A stretch of DNA of 64,000 bases, taken from Aporrectodea caliginosa. Its lineage: Eukaryota > Annelida > Clitellata > Crassiclitellata > Lumbricidae. The number at the start of each line of letters is the position of its first letter. The first letter of the stretch is position 1. This document shows positions 23,427 to 33,484 of the stretch, piece after piece. A program made the translations under genes and the position numbers. Location of the stretch: contig JACEVL010000045.1 in the NCBI GenBank assembly GCA_020284085.1, forward strand, positions 4,717,364 through 4,781,363, in the 5' to 3' direction. A model generated the notes under the pieces. The model saw nothing but the letters and a program-made list of their open reading frames with translations. It did no database searches and was not told where the DNA came from.

Positions 23427-26400
23427 GTAAACTTGACCATTCAGTTTTGTTCTTCATTTGATTAATCACTTTAATTTTCAGACTGATTTGCCTATTTGTG
23501 AAATCTCTAAATTCCTTTGTCAAGTAGGTTATTTATATTAGTTAAAGTTAGTTTGTATTTTAAACTTTCAGTTATGAAGGCAGTGAATCGACAGTTTTTT
23601 ATGACAATGTTTTGACCCGCTTCAGGTTGTGCAAGCCAGGCACATTCGCCATTTGGCACTGCATCATGAATAATTAATGTTTTGGTACTAAGGGGCCGTC
23701 CATAAAGTACGTCACGCTATTTTTGACCATTTTACCCCCTCCCCCTGTCACAAACTGTCACAAAACTCGGACCCCCCCCCCTAAAGTACGTCACACTTTC
23801 AACATAGAAATAATAATACTTCCGAAAGCAAGGCTAATACATAAACAAGGCTTCGCAACAGCATTATTACTAGCGCTCCTAGCGAGAGGAATCGTGAAAA
23901 CACATTCAGGAGATATGCATTTCATGCTATTTTGACATAAAACTAATTAAAATGTTTCAGAAAATTTTTGAAAATTATTTTTAAAGCTATGAAATTCTAC
24001 TAAAAAAATAAAAAATAAATTATAAATAAAATATAAAAAAAATAAATGTGTGACGTCACACATGGCCTGACCCCCTCCCCTGTCACAAACTGTCACACTT
24101 TCGTAAACCCCCCTCCCCCCTGGAGCGTGACGTACTTTATGGACGGCCCCTAAATGTCTCTTGAAATAGTGTAAGGAACTATAGAAAGATACTTCTCTTA
24201 ACCCTTTAATGACGAACGTGTACTAAAATGTATGGTAAAACCAATACAGCTCATCATTAAAGGGTTAAGATACTACTTAAGATAATGTATGGCCTTATAG
24301 TGCATATCCTTATTTTTGTTTGTTGTGATATCAGAAACAGCTTTTCACAGCTGGTTAGTGAGGAGTATCTTCTCTTCTTTGACTTCGTTGGTCATTCGTT
24401 GGATTCTGCGCTACGTCAGTTCATCAGACGCATGACTTTGGTGGAGGACAATCAGGAACGCGATCAGCTCCTCTTCCACTTCTCATGTCGCTATCAACAG
24501 TGCAATCCCAATCAGTTCAAATCACAAGGTTAGTCTTCTCTGATCAGTTTCCTTAGACGTTGTATGCTTCTTCTCCTTTATCATCTCTCCCCTCAAATGG
24601 CAGAATGAATCAAGCGACTGTTTAAAAGCTTATTTAGGAATCACTTAGATTATTTTGGAATTAGCGACATTTCCCATTGAGTGTAAATAACCATTCCATT
24701 TATTGCTCTTGAAAACACAACACACATTTACCATTGCTTCATTTATGTTACTGGTACTACAGACATTATAAGTCTTCTTCAGAATTGATTTTTGAAAGCT
24801 AAAAGGGATTAAGTTTGTCCAGTCAGTGGAAAAGTCAGAAGCTTCCTAAGTGGCCAGTACAAACACGTCTGATGCTGAACCTTTTGTTCATGTCTGATGT
24901 GGCTGAGAGGTTTATACCTAGCCACTGTCTGCCCAGTGACAGCCATGGAACCGTGTCTACTGTACTTGGGATCATCAAGAACTTTCTGATGATAGCAGAT
25001 GGGTGAGGTCATATTGCTCGGTTGTCTCCAGCTGTATGACCAATCGTCCAGAAGCAGACAGCATCACTGCAGTTTACTTGATGACCTCCTATCTGCTACC
25101 AAATCAGATTTATGAAGGTCTTTGCTGTTTTACCTCTGGGTAGCTAATCAGGTTATACAACTGGTGTTACTTGTGTTTGCCAACTCATTTCTACCTCCAC
25201 ATTTGGGGCGTGGTGGTGTAGGGGTATGTTCCGTGCCTTGCAGCCGGAGGGTTGCGGGTTTGAATCCACCTCAAGCCGCCATGTAGGGACCCTGGGCAAG
25301 TCCTTCACTCGCAATTGCTCATGCGCTTCGGCGTGAAACTCCAATTCAGTGTCTGCGCTGTCGGGAGCGCCTCTGAGTAGAAATCTTGAAGGGGCGCTAT
25401 AACAAGTGCTCATACATACATACATATATACATACATACATACATACATACATACATACATACATACATACATTGCAGCAACAAGAACTAGTTGATGCAA
25501 TGTGGAGTTCTTAGAGTTTTGCAGTTGTTGGAACATTTACCTGGAATGATCGAACACGAGGCATCCACAGCCACCAGCATTCTATCAGTCACTTTACAAA
25601 AGGACCTAAACTACAGTGTTTTATAAAGCATATCCATTATCCTTGTGACTGAGCAAGACCTTGAAGCCTTGGCTGTGCATCATATGGTTGTGAAACTAAA
25701 ATGCCTATGCAACAGTAGTAAATTGTTAAAAGTAGTCTGGGTTTAGTACTTAAGTTCTTTTGCTATGTTGTGATGATATTTGGCATTTATTTATTTTGGG
25801 AACTGTTATTTTAAGTGAAGAATCTGGACTTTTATGTCATGCAGATTGCTGTCATACATTGTCATGTGCTATGGTGCTTCTAAACAAAGAACTGCATTGC
25901 CAGGTAAACTCATATTTCTTACTTCTAGCTAGTATTGTTTGAACTGGAATGCAATACATCCAGCTTGTTTAATCTGTGTGGCTGGTTATTGATTTGATTG
26001 GCAATGTGCTTCTTTCAGGGTTAACAAAGCACTGCATTTTATAGTTAGGTCATTTAATTAGTTAGGAGGAGTTGTCTTTTTGGAAGAAAGCTCCTGCATC
26101 ATATCTGTGTGTCAGCTATGATATAATAAAGCATATTCAAGATTTTTTATCTGTTGGCAATTGCATTAGCAGTTGTTGTGTTATGTAGATTGTTTTTCAT
26201 GTATCAGATATGACATAGCATTATTAGTATGCATGCTTACAATCATACATACACAGACAAAATACATACATATATACATGTAAAGATATATTTCCCACAA
26301 CATGCACCATATCGAGTCTCATACTTTCAACATTGAAACTGGGATTCCAACGACGTAGCCTCATGTTTATGATATATCAGGAAATACGTAGGAAGATGAT

Positions 26401-29400
26401 GCTAAGAGAATTCATCGAAAATCTGTCTGACTTAAATGATGGAGAGAACTTTCCAGTTGATACGTTGAAGTCCATCTACAGGTCCATTCAGAATCAACCA
26501 CTCCAGTTCGCATCGTATGTACCAGGGCCATTTCCAACCTTGGGTTTATTATTACATTTTATCTTATACATTTAAATATCAATACTGTATATATATATAT
26601 ATTTATATATAACCACTAGTATCTCCGTACATATGCAATCTGCAATTTGATTGAGCCTTGAGAAGTACATGTACATGGCCGTCTGTCATAAGTAAGAGGG
26701 GAAGGAAGTAAGTATATTCTTTATTGAACCAGTTGCAATCCGCATTCTGGTGTACATACATCATATATAATAAACAATAAACAATCAATAGTCAATATGA
26801 ATAAAGCATTCTAACTATAACAGTTTTTTTCATATTATGATTAGCTAAAGGTAATGCATTCCGTTTGGCTGCCTCCTCAGAATGGCCCAAATGCCAACGT
26901 TTTTCCGATGCTTGAACTCATTGTTTCTCATTAGCTTACAAACACCTGGGTATCTAACTGCTCTTCACTTGGCGACTGACTAACTGTGTGACAGATTCAC
27001 ATTTCTTTGTAACTTTGCATGCATTAAAAAGTTTTTAATAATAATAATTGTATTGTATTGTATTTGATCATTTATAAAGCGCTTCTCATAGCATAAGCCT
27101 TTCAGAAGCGCTCCCAGTGTGAGGTACTCCTGAGAGAAAAGGAAGGTTTTAAGGTGAGAGAAAGAGGTAGAGATGCTACCAGAGAGGATTGTAGAGCATA
27201 GAGAAGGAGGAAGTCCATTCCATAGGGAGGAACCTATACAGGCAAAGGATCTGGATTGATGAGTGCCAACATAAGTTGTTGTGCTGAAAACGTTGTCATT
27301 GGCTTGCTGTGGTCATGTTTGTGCATCATCCTTCAGCCTCAGGACCACGCTTCGGCGTTGTGTCTATCTTTACCTTATGTAAATACCAGGTAAGTAAAGG
27401 TGGATCAGTTGGTTGACAGTGGTTTGTTTTGCCATAGGGAAGATGACTCACCTGAACTGAGAGTTACACCGCCTGTCCGTGACTTCGTCTGTCCTGAATA
27501 TATTCAGAAGCTGCAGTGTCTTCAGGTATGGCTTCTTCTTTCTAAACTCAAGTAGTCTGTTAATTGTTTATTTTGTTTGTAATTCATTTATTTAGTTTCA
27601 CTATTGGATTCAGTAAACATTCAGTGTCATAATCATTAGTGAGTAGCTGTTATTTGCATCTGACAAGCACATCGGTTAATGCCTTGTGTATTAGACACCG
27701 GCGCAATAGAAGTTGCTAATTACATATGCATGAATTTGGTTGGGCAGTATTACTGAAACAGCATGCAATAAAACAGTGCTGCCATAATTGCTTAATAACA
27801 GAATGGCTCAAGGCAGAACAGTGCAAAGCAAATCATAGCTGACAACACAGTTCACACAAAACGTACACAATAATACATTGTATCAATGTGAAAGCACAAG
27901 GACAAAGCAGTGAAGCAGCACACAATACATAGGAAAACAGCAAACAACAAAACAGGATGCACAACAATGTAACACAATGACAAAGAACTCTAACAGAAAA
28001 ATTATGTCTTGGATTAATAAGTTTACTGATATTTGATGCCAAAAAGTATTAGCATTGGTGTATATTTTTACATCTTTTTGTTTAATTTTTTTAGAATTTG
28101 AATATAATGTATCTTTTATTTTCTACAGTCACGAGACTCAGAAAATAGTGTTGAATTCAAGAAAGGTTATGTTATGAGAAAGTGCTGTGTAGAGCCAACA
28201 GGAAAAAACAGTAAGTGTTGACTATTTTTGAAAATTCTATGCTTTTATTGTCATATTAGGTTGACCCCATCAGCTGACAGTGGTTTGCTCACCTGGCTAT
28301 CAGCTATCAGTTTATCCCATCAGCTAGGCCTACTATTTATTCTGAACAATATTTTATCAGAGGCTCTTTAAATTTTATTTTTGTTCTCTTTTATTGCAAG
28401 TATAGGGCACCTCTGCATAATAAAAATCTCTAAGTCGATAATGCTAAGCTTGTCTAAGAAATATACCACCACATGATGCATATCCCATTGTCGGAGACGA
28501 TTCAAACAAGGAGTATCCGGTTGTTTGGACACATCACACACTGCAAAGGTGACCAAGACCATTCCAGGTCTTGCAGGCAATGATATCCGGGCGCGCAAGA
28601 TGTTGGAAGAGGCATGTTGAACATCTCACCGCACGTGGACACTGGACAAGCTGACATGAGCCAACTGAACTTTGGATTACACATGGTATGGAGATGATCC
28701 CAGAATAGAGAGACAGTTGATTGCATGCCTTGGAAATGACAGCGCTTTGGAGAGGAACACACCACAGATGATGATGATGATGATGTATAAGATAACAATT
28801 TCTCTATTATGCAGTAGCAGGCTCTGACTAGGAGAAGGCTAATCTTACAGTTGTTGCTATAAGACAGTTGCTCACCTGGTCACAATGTTATCTGTATGTA
28901 ATGACATAGAGAATTTCTTATTCTCTTAAATTATCTAATTCATATTGAAACACTGAAAACCAATTATGATAGTTTAATTTTTGGTTTAAGCTCCGTTTGG
29001 CAGACGAGGATGGAAGATGTTCTTTGCGATTCTCAAGGGCCTGATGCTCTACATGCATACGGACGAAGAAGGCCTGAAGCGAAATCTTGCTCTGACGAGT
29101 TCAGGCAAAGCAATCAGCGTCCATCACACACTGGCCACCAGGGCTGGTGACTACATCAAAAAGAAACACGTGTTCCGGCTGCAGACAGCCAACACAGCCC
29201 AGTATCTTATACAGACGAGGTAGACTTCGCTGGGTGTATTCATTCATATTTATTCGTAAATGAGGTGTTACTTGGTCAAGTGACATTGGTTGAAAGCTAG
29301 CCCTTACACTGCCTATGTATTCACTATTCAGTGCATCACTACACCCAAATGTCACAGGGGTTACCATAATTATGTCCAGCTTCTTGCTTCCTTCTTCCTA

Positions 29401-32400
29401 AACCAGAGACACTCACATTCTCATATTCTTATTCTATTCTGTCATGTTGGAAAGTTTGCTTTCAGTGGTAATATAGAATCTTAATATAGAATCTAGTTAC
29501 ATGATGCACTTTTCATGTCACAGTAGCCAGTCATTCTTCTCATCAGATATACTTGATGGACATTAAGCAGAAGATGTCACTGTAACAGTTTCTCTTTTAT
29601 TGTAGATATGCCTTAGTAATTCTGTTACTTTACATTTCTTTCCCTCTTATTTTGTAATATTATATTTTTTAAATCTGATAAAACCATGATAATATCTTGT
29701 TTTGATTAGGCAATCGTGAATTATTGTTGAGAGGCTTGTTGTAAGTTTTAAAATTACAATGCTAGTATAACGCCAGATTTTATCACCAATATGCCATGCT
29801 TTAAGTGAAACTTGCTGTGTTTTTTCTAGCAGTGACAAGGAGTGTCAGGAGTGGATTGATGTCATTAACTTCTCAGCTGCAATTTATTCATCACCGTCAC
29901 TCCCAAGTGCGAATGAGTGTAAGAAATTCCAGCGACCTTTAATGCCCTCAACCTACACTAAACTAAAACTCGTAAGTCAGCACCCTGGTAAACAAATGTC
30001 TTACCAAATTCCATGCAACAGAAACAGTTCTTCATTCACGATCAAGATAACTTTTTTCTTTGACTGTTTCAATATATCTTTGATTCACTCCAATGTCAAT
30101 CTTGATGTGTTACGTGTATGCTGCCAAATATTTCTTGGGCTGCCATGATTTAATTCAGATACTGATTTTCTTTGATTCTCCTTTTCTGGTTCTGTCTTTG
30201 TCGATGTTCAGTGATCTATCCTCAATAACAAAATATTTCCTTAATTGCACCAGAATTGGAATCTCGGCATTTTGTGTGTGTTCTTAAGAATAATCATATC
30301 TGCCCTAGCATATCTTGTGCTCTTGGCTGTCTTTAAGCTGTAGCAGGTATAAACTGTTAAGTTAAAATTAAACTGGTTGCAGAAGAGCCGCACTCCAGTG
30401 TACAAACATCATAGGACAGACACAAAAATCAATAGGAGTACGCTAGTACAGCGTTCTTCCTAAAAATGTTTTCCTCATATTATTGTCGATAAAAGTCAAG
30501 ACCCTGTCATGAGACCGTGGGCGAAGGGCATAGGAAGTTGATTTCCTTGGTGGTCGCAACTTATGTAAAACATGCCCCGGATTGTTTAGAACAGCTGTGA
30601 AGAGACCAGTATCAGCCTTGTGACAGAGCTGGTCAAAGGTTGGGTTGTCAATGGGGAGGTACCCCCGCCGGATCATCCTACTTACATGCTGGATTGGAGC
30701 CTCTTTTTATCCTGCTGATGAGCAAACCCCACCAAGCTGGGCTAACATACAGCAGGCGTACCACCGTTGTGGCATGAACCACATAAAAAGGTTTGGGCCC
30801 TTGAGGCCATGAGCAGTTAAAATGCGCAATGCATACATGGACTGTCTGGTCTTGCAACATATCCGACTTATATGCACTTCAAAATTAAGGCTTTATGAAA
30901 GCGTTACCCCTAAGACAGTCAATTTATCTACTCTAGATACCTCTGATCTGCCAGAGGGGGGCCATCCACTGCCCGACACTATGCCTCCCCATCTAATCAG
31001 CAGTGAAGTTTCTCTTTCATGACAAACCATTGCAGATCTTGTTTTTATTATTCAGGGCAATATGTTGCATGAGATCTGCCCTTGCTGAAAACATGTCACA
31101 AACCATAGCCTACTCTCTTCAAGAGAGTAGGCTATGGTTTGTGACATGAGTCTCTTGTCTACTCTCACCTCAACCATACCAACTCGGTTTTTGCACACAT
31201 CTCAGATCTTGAAGCTAATGAGCCTCAATTCATCTAAAATGCTCTGGCTCATGTGGGGCTACATGCATCTTATACAAACTCATTAACCCTGTGAGGCCAA
31301 CTGTTTTGGCATGCTGTAGAATTAAGAATAAGATTTTAACTGGTCTGTCTGTCTGACCTATAAATTCCTTACAGCAGGCTCTCATGCATTCCATGATCAT
31401 AGGCGTAGCTACATTGAGGCACGAGGAGGCAGTTGCCACCTCTTGCTTTTATTGCCGGTATATACTGGAACTTTCTATTGACCAATGAACCCAATGACCA
31501 GGATTTTGCAATGCTCTGTGAAGTTGCCTCCACTTGAATTTAAGTCTCGCTACGTTCCTGTCCGTGATGCTGACCCTCGGGAGTGGGACAAACTACCTAT
31601 ATTTCTCTGATGCTTAAACTTTTATTCTTTCTAGAAGAGATGTCGCCAAACCATCTATATCTTATTGTCTTTCATGCATCTTATTGCTTTTCACCTGCAG
31701 GTGTCCATATCTGTCTAACCATGCTCCGATTCGCATTTCTGTGACTTTGTTTGCATTAAAATTTTCTTAATAATAATAATATGCATGAATATATGCATAT
31801 AACACAAGTGAGGCCATTTAGCCTTGATGTCAATATCCATGGCAATAACAGGACGCTGCTACATACTGGATGCCACTGCATAGACATTTTGTGATCTAGC
31901 ATGACTTCTTCTGAGTTCTGACTCCGAGCTTTGGTTTTCTGTTTGATTTCAATTGCTTAGAAGGACCAGTTGAGCCATTTTGAGCGAACGATTGTTGAGT
32001 TTAATCGGAGGTTGCTTGAGCACCAGAAGAGCTCTCCAGAAAATGGTCAGCAGTCGTATGTGATCCAGGACTTCTTTCGAAGAGAAAACTACCTCAAGTT
32101 TGAGGCAAGTTCTACGTCCCCTGGCTATGCTGTTGTTTTTAGTATACTAGTTGTCTTTGGATAATGATCCCATTCCAAGAAATCATCTTTCCCCCTTCAG
32201 TGATCAAAAGTGGCTTCACATGAAAATAGGTTTGGATAGGTCACGTGCTAAACTTGTTCTTTGTTATTCTTAATGCAACACAGACAAGGAACTCGTAATA
32301 TGTTGTCAGCTGCCAGCGTGAAGAGGAACAAGAATTCCGTGGGTCAGGTTCTGTGTGTATGTGGGAGCCTTCTAGTGGAAATTTCTTCCAACTGTTTAAA

Positions 32401-33057
32401 GACTAAAACTGTTCTTGCTTGCTGGACATAGAATTGGGAACTTTCTGTGTATCTGCTCATTCTGCACTTTCAGAGCACTGTGTTTTTACACTGGCTTGAT
32501 AAGCTCATTGTAGCTTCTTTTTGTGCCAGAACTGATGCAGGCAGCAGCAGGCAGCATTTTCTTGACCTATACTGATCTAGCAATATTGCTTTCATGAACA
32601 ATTACCTACAAATTTATGCAGATATCTCAGTGTTTGAATAAATTAACTGAACTGATTTAAAAGTAAAGCTGTTTTCTGGAAAATTTTGTGTGGCGTGACT
32701 TAAGTTTCATTTTATTCAGAGCGGATCACATTTCAGCGTCACAATATGTACTCAGCTGATGGCCAAATATCTGTTTGATTTGCATGTTTACAGTTGAAGA
32801 GATACAAGACATACTGTCAACTGGTTCAGTCCAAACTGGTCTTTCATTCATCACCATTGCAACGCTGCTCAAGAGAAGTGAATGAGGAGCTGGTTTCCTT
32901 AACTTCTCCAAAGTATAACTCTTCACTGTCATCAACCATCTTATCCACATCCCCGAAGAAACCAAGAAGGCCAGACAGGCCATCAGATTACGCGCTTAAG
33001 GTGCCGAGGATGCGCTCTGGTCGACTAAGCTGTTCTGTGGAGGAATCCGAGTCCTGA
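22369..33057 (+). CDS. EFA6: EFA6/PSD-family Arf guanine nucleotide exchange factor (ten coding exons)
   Basis: Exons: 22369-23426, 24335-24528, 25845-25903, 26381-26514, 27438-27525, 28129-28210, 28991-29219, 29830-29971, 31961-32104, 32794-33057. All phases join, giving about 797 residues. Family role: GDP/GTP exchange on Arf6 at the plasma membrane, linking membrane traffic to cortical actin. Order: a disordered Ser-rich N terminus (1-310); Sec7 (about 320-482); PH domain (about 519-635, with FGRRGWKMF and LATRAGDY, as in vertebrate PSD); a C-terminal helical region (about 663-730, HFERTIVEFNRRLLEHQ and YLKFELKRYKTY); a basic tail. This domain order and the PH-to-coiled-coil spacing are diagnostic for PSD/EFA6 and exclude cytohesins. 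Oddities: the catalytic Glu position is Asp391, intron 9 uses a GC donor, and exon 8 has a tandem acceptor. Start chosen: first in-frame ATG, A at -3 and G at +4. Confidence 0.88.
23692..24150. mobile_element. MITE with 27-bp perfect inverted repeats, in EFA6 intron 1
   Basis: Both ends read GGGGCCGTCCATAAAGTACG inward and match for 27 bases without mismatch. TAA flanks both sides (23689-23691 and 24151-24153), a three-base target duplication as seen in PIF/Harbinger elements (TWA). The interior has C-rich blocks and subterminal CTGTCACAAACTGTCACA repeats. No coding capacity. Confidence 0.88.
24198..24267. mobile_element. Small inverted-repeat element, copy 3 of 3
   Basis: 70 bases beginning TTAACCCTTTAATGACGAAC and ending CATCATTAAAGGGTTAA, with the shared core GTGTACTAAAA. 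This is the cleanest copy of the family at 3330 and 12621. It lies in EFA6 intron 1, just before exon 2. Confidence 0.75.
24335..24528 (+). CDS. EFA6: EFA6 coding exon 2: Sec7 core
   Basis: Acceptor GTGATATCAG, donor CAAG/GTTAGT. Encodes SEEYLLFFDFVGHSLDSALR, then TLVEDNQERDQLLFHF, then RYQQCNP, the central Sec7 helices. In Arf exchange factors the glutamic finger lies four residues into the segment aligned with LVEDNQ; here that position is Asp391, with Glu390 just before it. Phase 2 in, phase 1 out. Confidence 0.88.
25205..25475 (+). mobile_element. tRNA-derived SINE, family A, sharing its tail with a LINE
   Basis: The head is strongly tRNA-like (GTGGTGTAGGGGTATG as A box, GGGTTTGAATCC as B box). 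The 3' tail reads GGGAGCGCCTCTGAGTAG then TTGAAGGGGCGCTATA and ends in (CATA)n at 25411-25472. This tail is nearly the same as the 3' end of the LINE at 39430-41143 and of other LINE ends here. It lies in EFA6 intron 2. Despite the head it is not a functional tRNA gene. Confidence 0.88.
25845..25903 (+). CDS. EFA6: EFA6 coding exon 3: Sec7 (59-base microexon)
   Basis: Acceptor ATGTCATGCAG, donor CCAG/GTAAAC. With the preceding base it encodes DCCHTLSCAMVLLNKELHCQ, the Sec7 helix containing the MLLN motif that contacts Arf. It starts in phase 1 and ends in phase 0. Confidence 0.88.
26381..26514 (+). CDS. EFA6: EFA6 coding exon 4: end of Sec7
   Basis: Acceptor GATATATCAG, donor GCATC/GTATGT. 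Encodes MMLREFIENLSDLNDGENFP and the following TLKSIYRSIQNQPLQ, the last Sec7 helices (family pattern FIxNLxxLNDG, LLKxLYxSIKN). Confidence 0.88.
26705..26830 (-). mobile_element. LINE/SINE 3' tail fragment
   Basis: On the - strand it ends TTGCAACTGGTTCAATAAAG then AATATAC, resembling the tails of SINE family B and of the LINE at 30363-31000. It has no coding part. Confidence 0.45.
26880..27050 (+). mobile_element. LINE 3' fragment with ATA-type tail
   Basis: Short non-coding 3' end (GACTGACTAACTGTGTGACA, then TGCATTAAAAAG) followed by (AAT)n. It matches the ends at 16120-16200 and 31720-31780. Confidence 0.55.
27052..27265 (-). mobile_element. LINE 3' fragment
   Basis: Matches 19080-19270 (shared AGAAGCGCTCCCAGTGTGA). 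It is bounded on the left by (TTGTA)n and on the right fades after TCCATTCCATAGGGAGGAAC, the reverse of a WNxLP-type coding end. Confidence 0.65.
27438..27525 (+). CDS. EFA6: EFA6 coding exon 5: linker between Sec7 and PH
   Basis: Acceptor TTTTGCCATAG, donor TTCAG/GTATGG. Encodes 29 residues beginning EDDSPELRVTPP, the acidic and proline-containing linker. In vertebrate PSD this position has a similar acidic start (DEDELRKS). Confidence 0.82.
27678..27728 (+). repeat. Dispersed 45-base motif, copy 3
   Basis: CTTGTGTATTAGACACCGG then GCAATAGAAGTTGCTAATTA. Lies in EFA6 intron 5. Confidence 0.6.
28129..28210 (+). CDS. EFA6: EFA6 coding exon 6: start of PH domain
   Basis: Acceptor TTTTATTTTCTACAG, donor AACA/GTAAGT. 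Encodes FKKGYVMRKCCVEPTGKN, the first PH strands (family pattern YKxGxLxRK ... DGKKTPRGKRGW). Confidence 0.85.
28490..28790 (+). mobile_element. Decayed LINE C-terminal remnant
   Basis: With stops, the + strand gives TIQTRSIRLFGHITHCKG, then a segment like TLDKLT and THGMEMIPE, resembling the LFGHxxR ... W..A.DR tail of LINE polyproteins. It ends at (GAT)n (28767-28784). It lies in EFA6 intron 6. Confidence 0.55.
28991..29219 (+). CDS. EFA6: EFA6 coding exon 7: PH domain core
   Basis: Acceptor TTGGTTTAAG, donor ACGAG/GTAGAC. Encodes FGRRGWKMFFAILKGLMLYM, then AISVHHTLATRAGDYIKKKH and VFRLQTANTAQYLIQT. These are the phosphoinositide-binding face and core of PSD-type PH domains, and this is the most conserved exon of the gene. 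Confidence 0.92.
29830..29971 (+). CDS. EFA6: EFA6 coding exon 8: PH C-terminal helix, with tandem acceptor
   Basis: Acceptor TTTTTTCTAGCAG offers two AGs three bases apart. Use of the first gives QTSSDKECQEW, use of the second drops one Ser. The first matches the vertebrate length and is chosen; the other start is 29833. Continues WIDVINFSAAIYSSPSLPS and KKFQRPLMPS, like the family's CRPLLPS. Donor AAACTC/GTAAGT. Confidence 0.87.
30363..31000 (-). mobile_element. LINE fragment, family B, in EFA6 intron 8
   Basis: The - strand shows a decayed polyprotein end: VVRLLYVSPAWWGLL, then RRGYLPIDNPTFDQLCHKAD, then NNPGHVLHKLRP and LRPRSHDRVLTFIDNN, ending at a GRTLY stop and a tail TTGCAACCAGTTTAATTT. 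Similar motifs occur at 41190-41490 (SPVWWGF) and 46670-46760 (RPHDF ... IPRVLY), so the three are one non-LTR family, all defective. Confidence 0.75.
31092..31148. repeat. Perfect 28-bp inverted repeat with one-base spacer
   Basis: Arms at 31092-31119 and 31121-31148 are exact reverse complements (left arm starts CATGTCACAAACCATAGCC). Transcribed with EFA6 intron 8, it would form an uninterrupted hairpin. Confidence 0.95.
31555..31780 (+). mobile_element. LINE 3' fragment with ATA-type tail
   Basis: A decayed end (DPREWDKLP-like, CGGGAGTGGGACAAACTACC) followed by GACTTTGTTTGCATTAAAAT and (AAT)n. Same group as 15695-16205. Lies in EFA6 intron 8. Confidence 0.55.
31961..32104 (+). CDS. EFA6: EFA6 coding exon 9: C-terminal helical region
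   Basis: Exactly 48 codons, phase 0 at both ends. Encodes KDQLSHFERTIVEFNRRLLE and VIQDFFRRENYLKFE, matching the PSD coiled-coil pattern (EHYLxFEKxRYExY across the junction). The donor is GAG/GCAAGT, a GC instead of GT, which the protein alignment requires. Confidence 0.87.
32794..33057 (+). CDS. EFA6: EFA6 coding exon 10: end of coiled coil and basic tail
   Basis: Acceptor TTGCATGTTTACAG. Starts LKRYKTYCQLVQSKL, completing the family's YLxFExxRY motif, then a Ser/Pro/Arg-rich tail (SPKKPRRPDRPSDY) to TGA at 33055-33057. The tail has several basic-Ser motifs (RSGRLSCSVEESES) that could be phosphorylated; that is inference. Confidence 0.87.
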   Translation: MKRYKTYCQLVQSKLVFHSSPLQRCSREVNEELVSLTSPKYNSSLSSTILSTSPKKPRRPDRPSDYALKVPRMRSGRLSCSVEESES

Positions 33058-33253
33058 GACGCAGAGATACGTTTTCAATTGTCCTGCGGAAATCTACACA
33101 TGTTGTTCTTAGTAGCTGTGCTCTCGTAAACTATAATTTGTCACAAGGCAGGACAACATTATGAACAGCACACATGTCTAGATGGATAGTAGAGATCTAG
33201 ACATGTTGCTCTTAGTAAGTGTGGTTTGGTCATGCATCACAGTGCAGAACATT

Positions 33254-33259
33254 AATAAA
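33254..33259 (+). terminator. Probable polyadenylation signal of EFA6
   Basis: AATAAA about 200 bases after the stop codon, in AT-rich sequence, with a GT-rich stretch further on. Placement suits a short 3' UTR. Confidence 0.4.
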
Positions 33260-33484
33260 AGAATAGGGCAAATGGGTAACACAGAGGATGATGACTACAG
33301 AAGATAAATAGAAGATTACATGAGGTCTGCAACATTTCATCTAATGTTTTCTAAGAATCACTGTAATTATGTGCAAGGTATTGTCACTGAAGCGAAATTT
33401 GCAAACTGTGAATGAAGATTTAGCACTACTTTTATGACGTACTTAGAAGATGCTATGTTAAGTACTTAGATACTTGTTTACATT

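Noticed and set aside
22354..23430. A stand-alone 358-codon gene starting from TTG and ending at TAA
   Set aside because: The stop lies two bases into an intron (donor GTAAAC at 23427). The protein continues in exon 2 with an exact Sec7 match. The true start is the ATG at 22369.
25205..25275. A functional tRNA gene
   Set aside because: Box A and B are good, but the sequence continues into a SINE body and tail and the cloverleaf is incomplete. The heads at 5262, 14352 and 45478 were rejected for the same reason.
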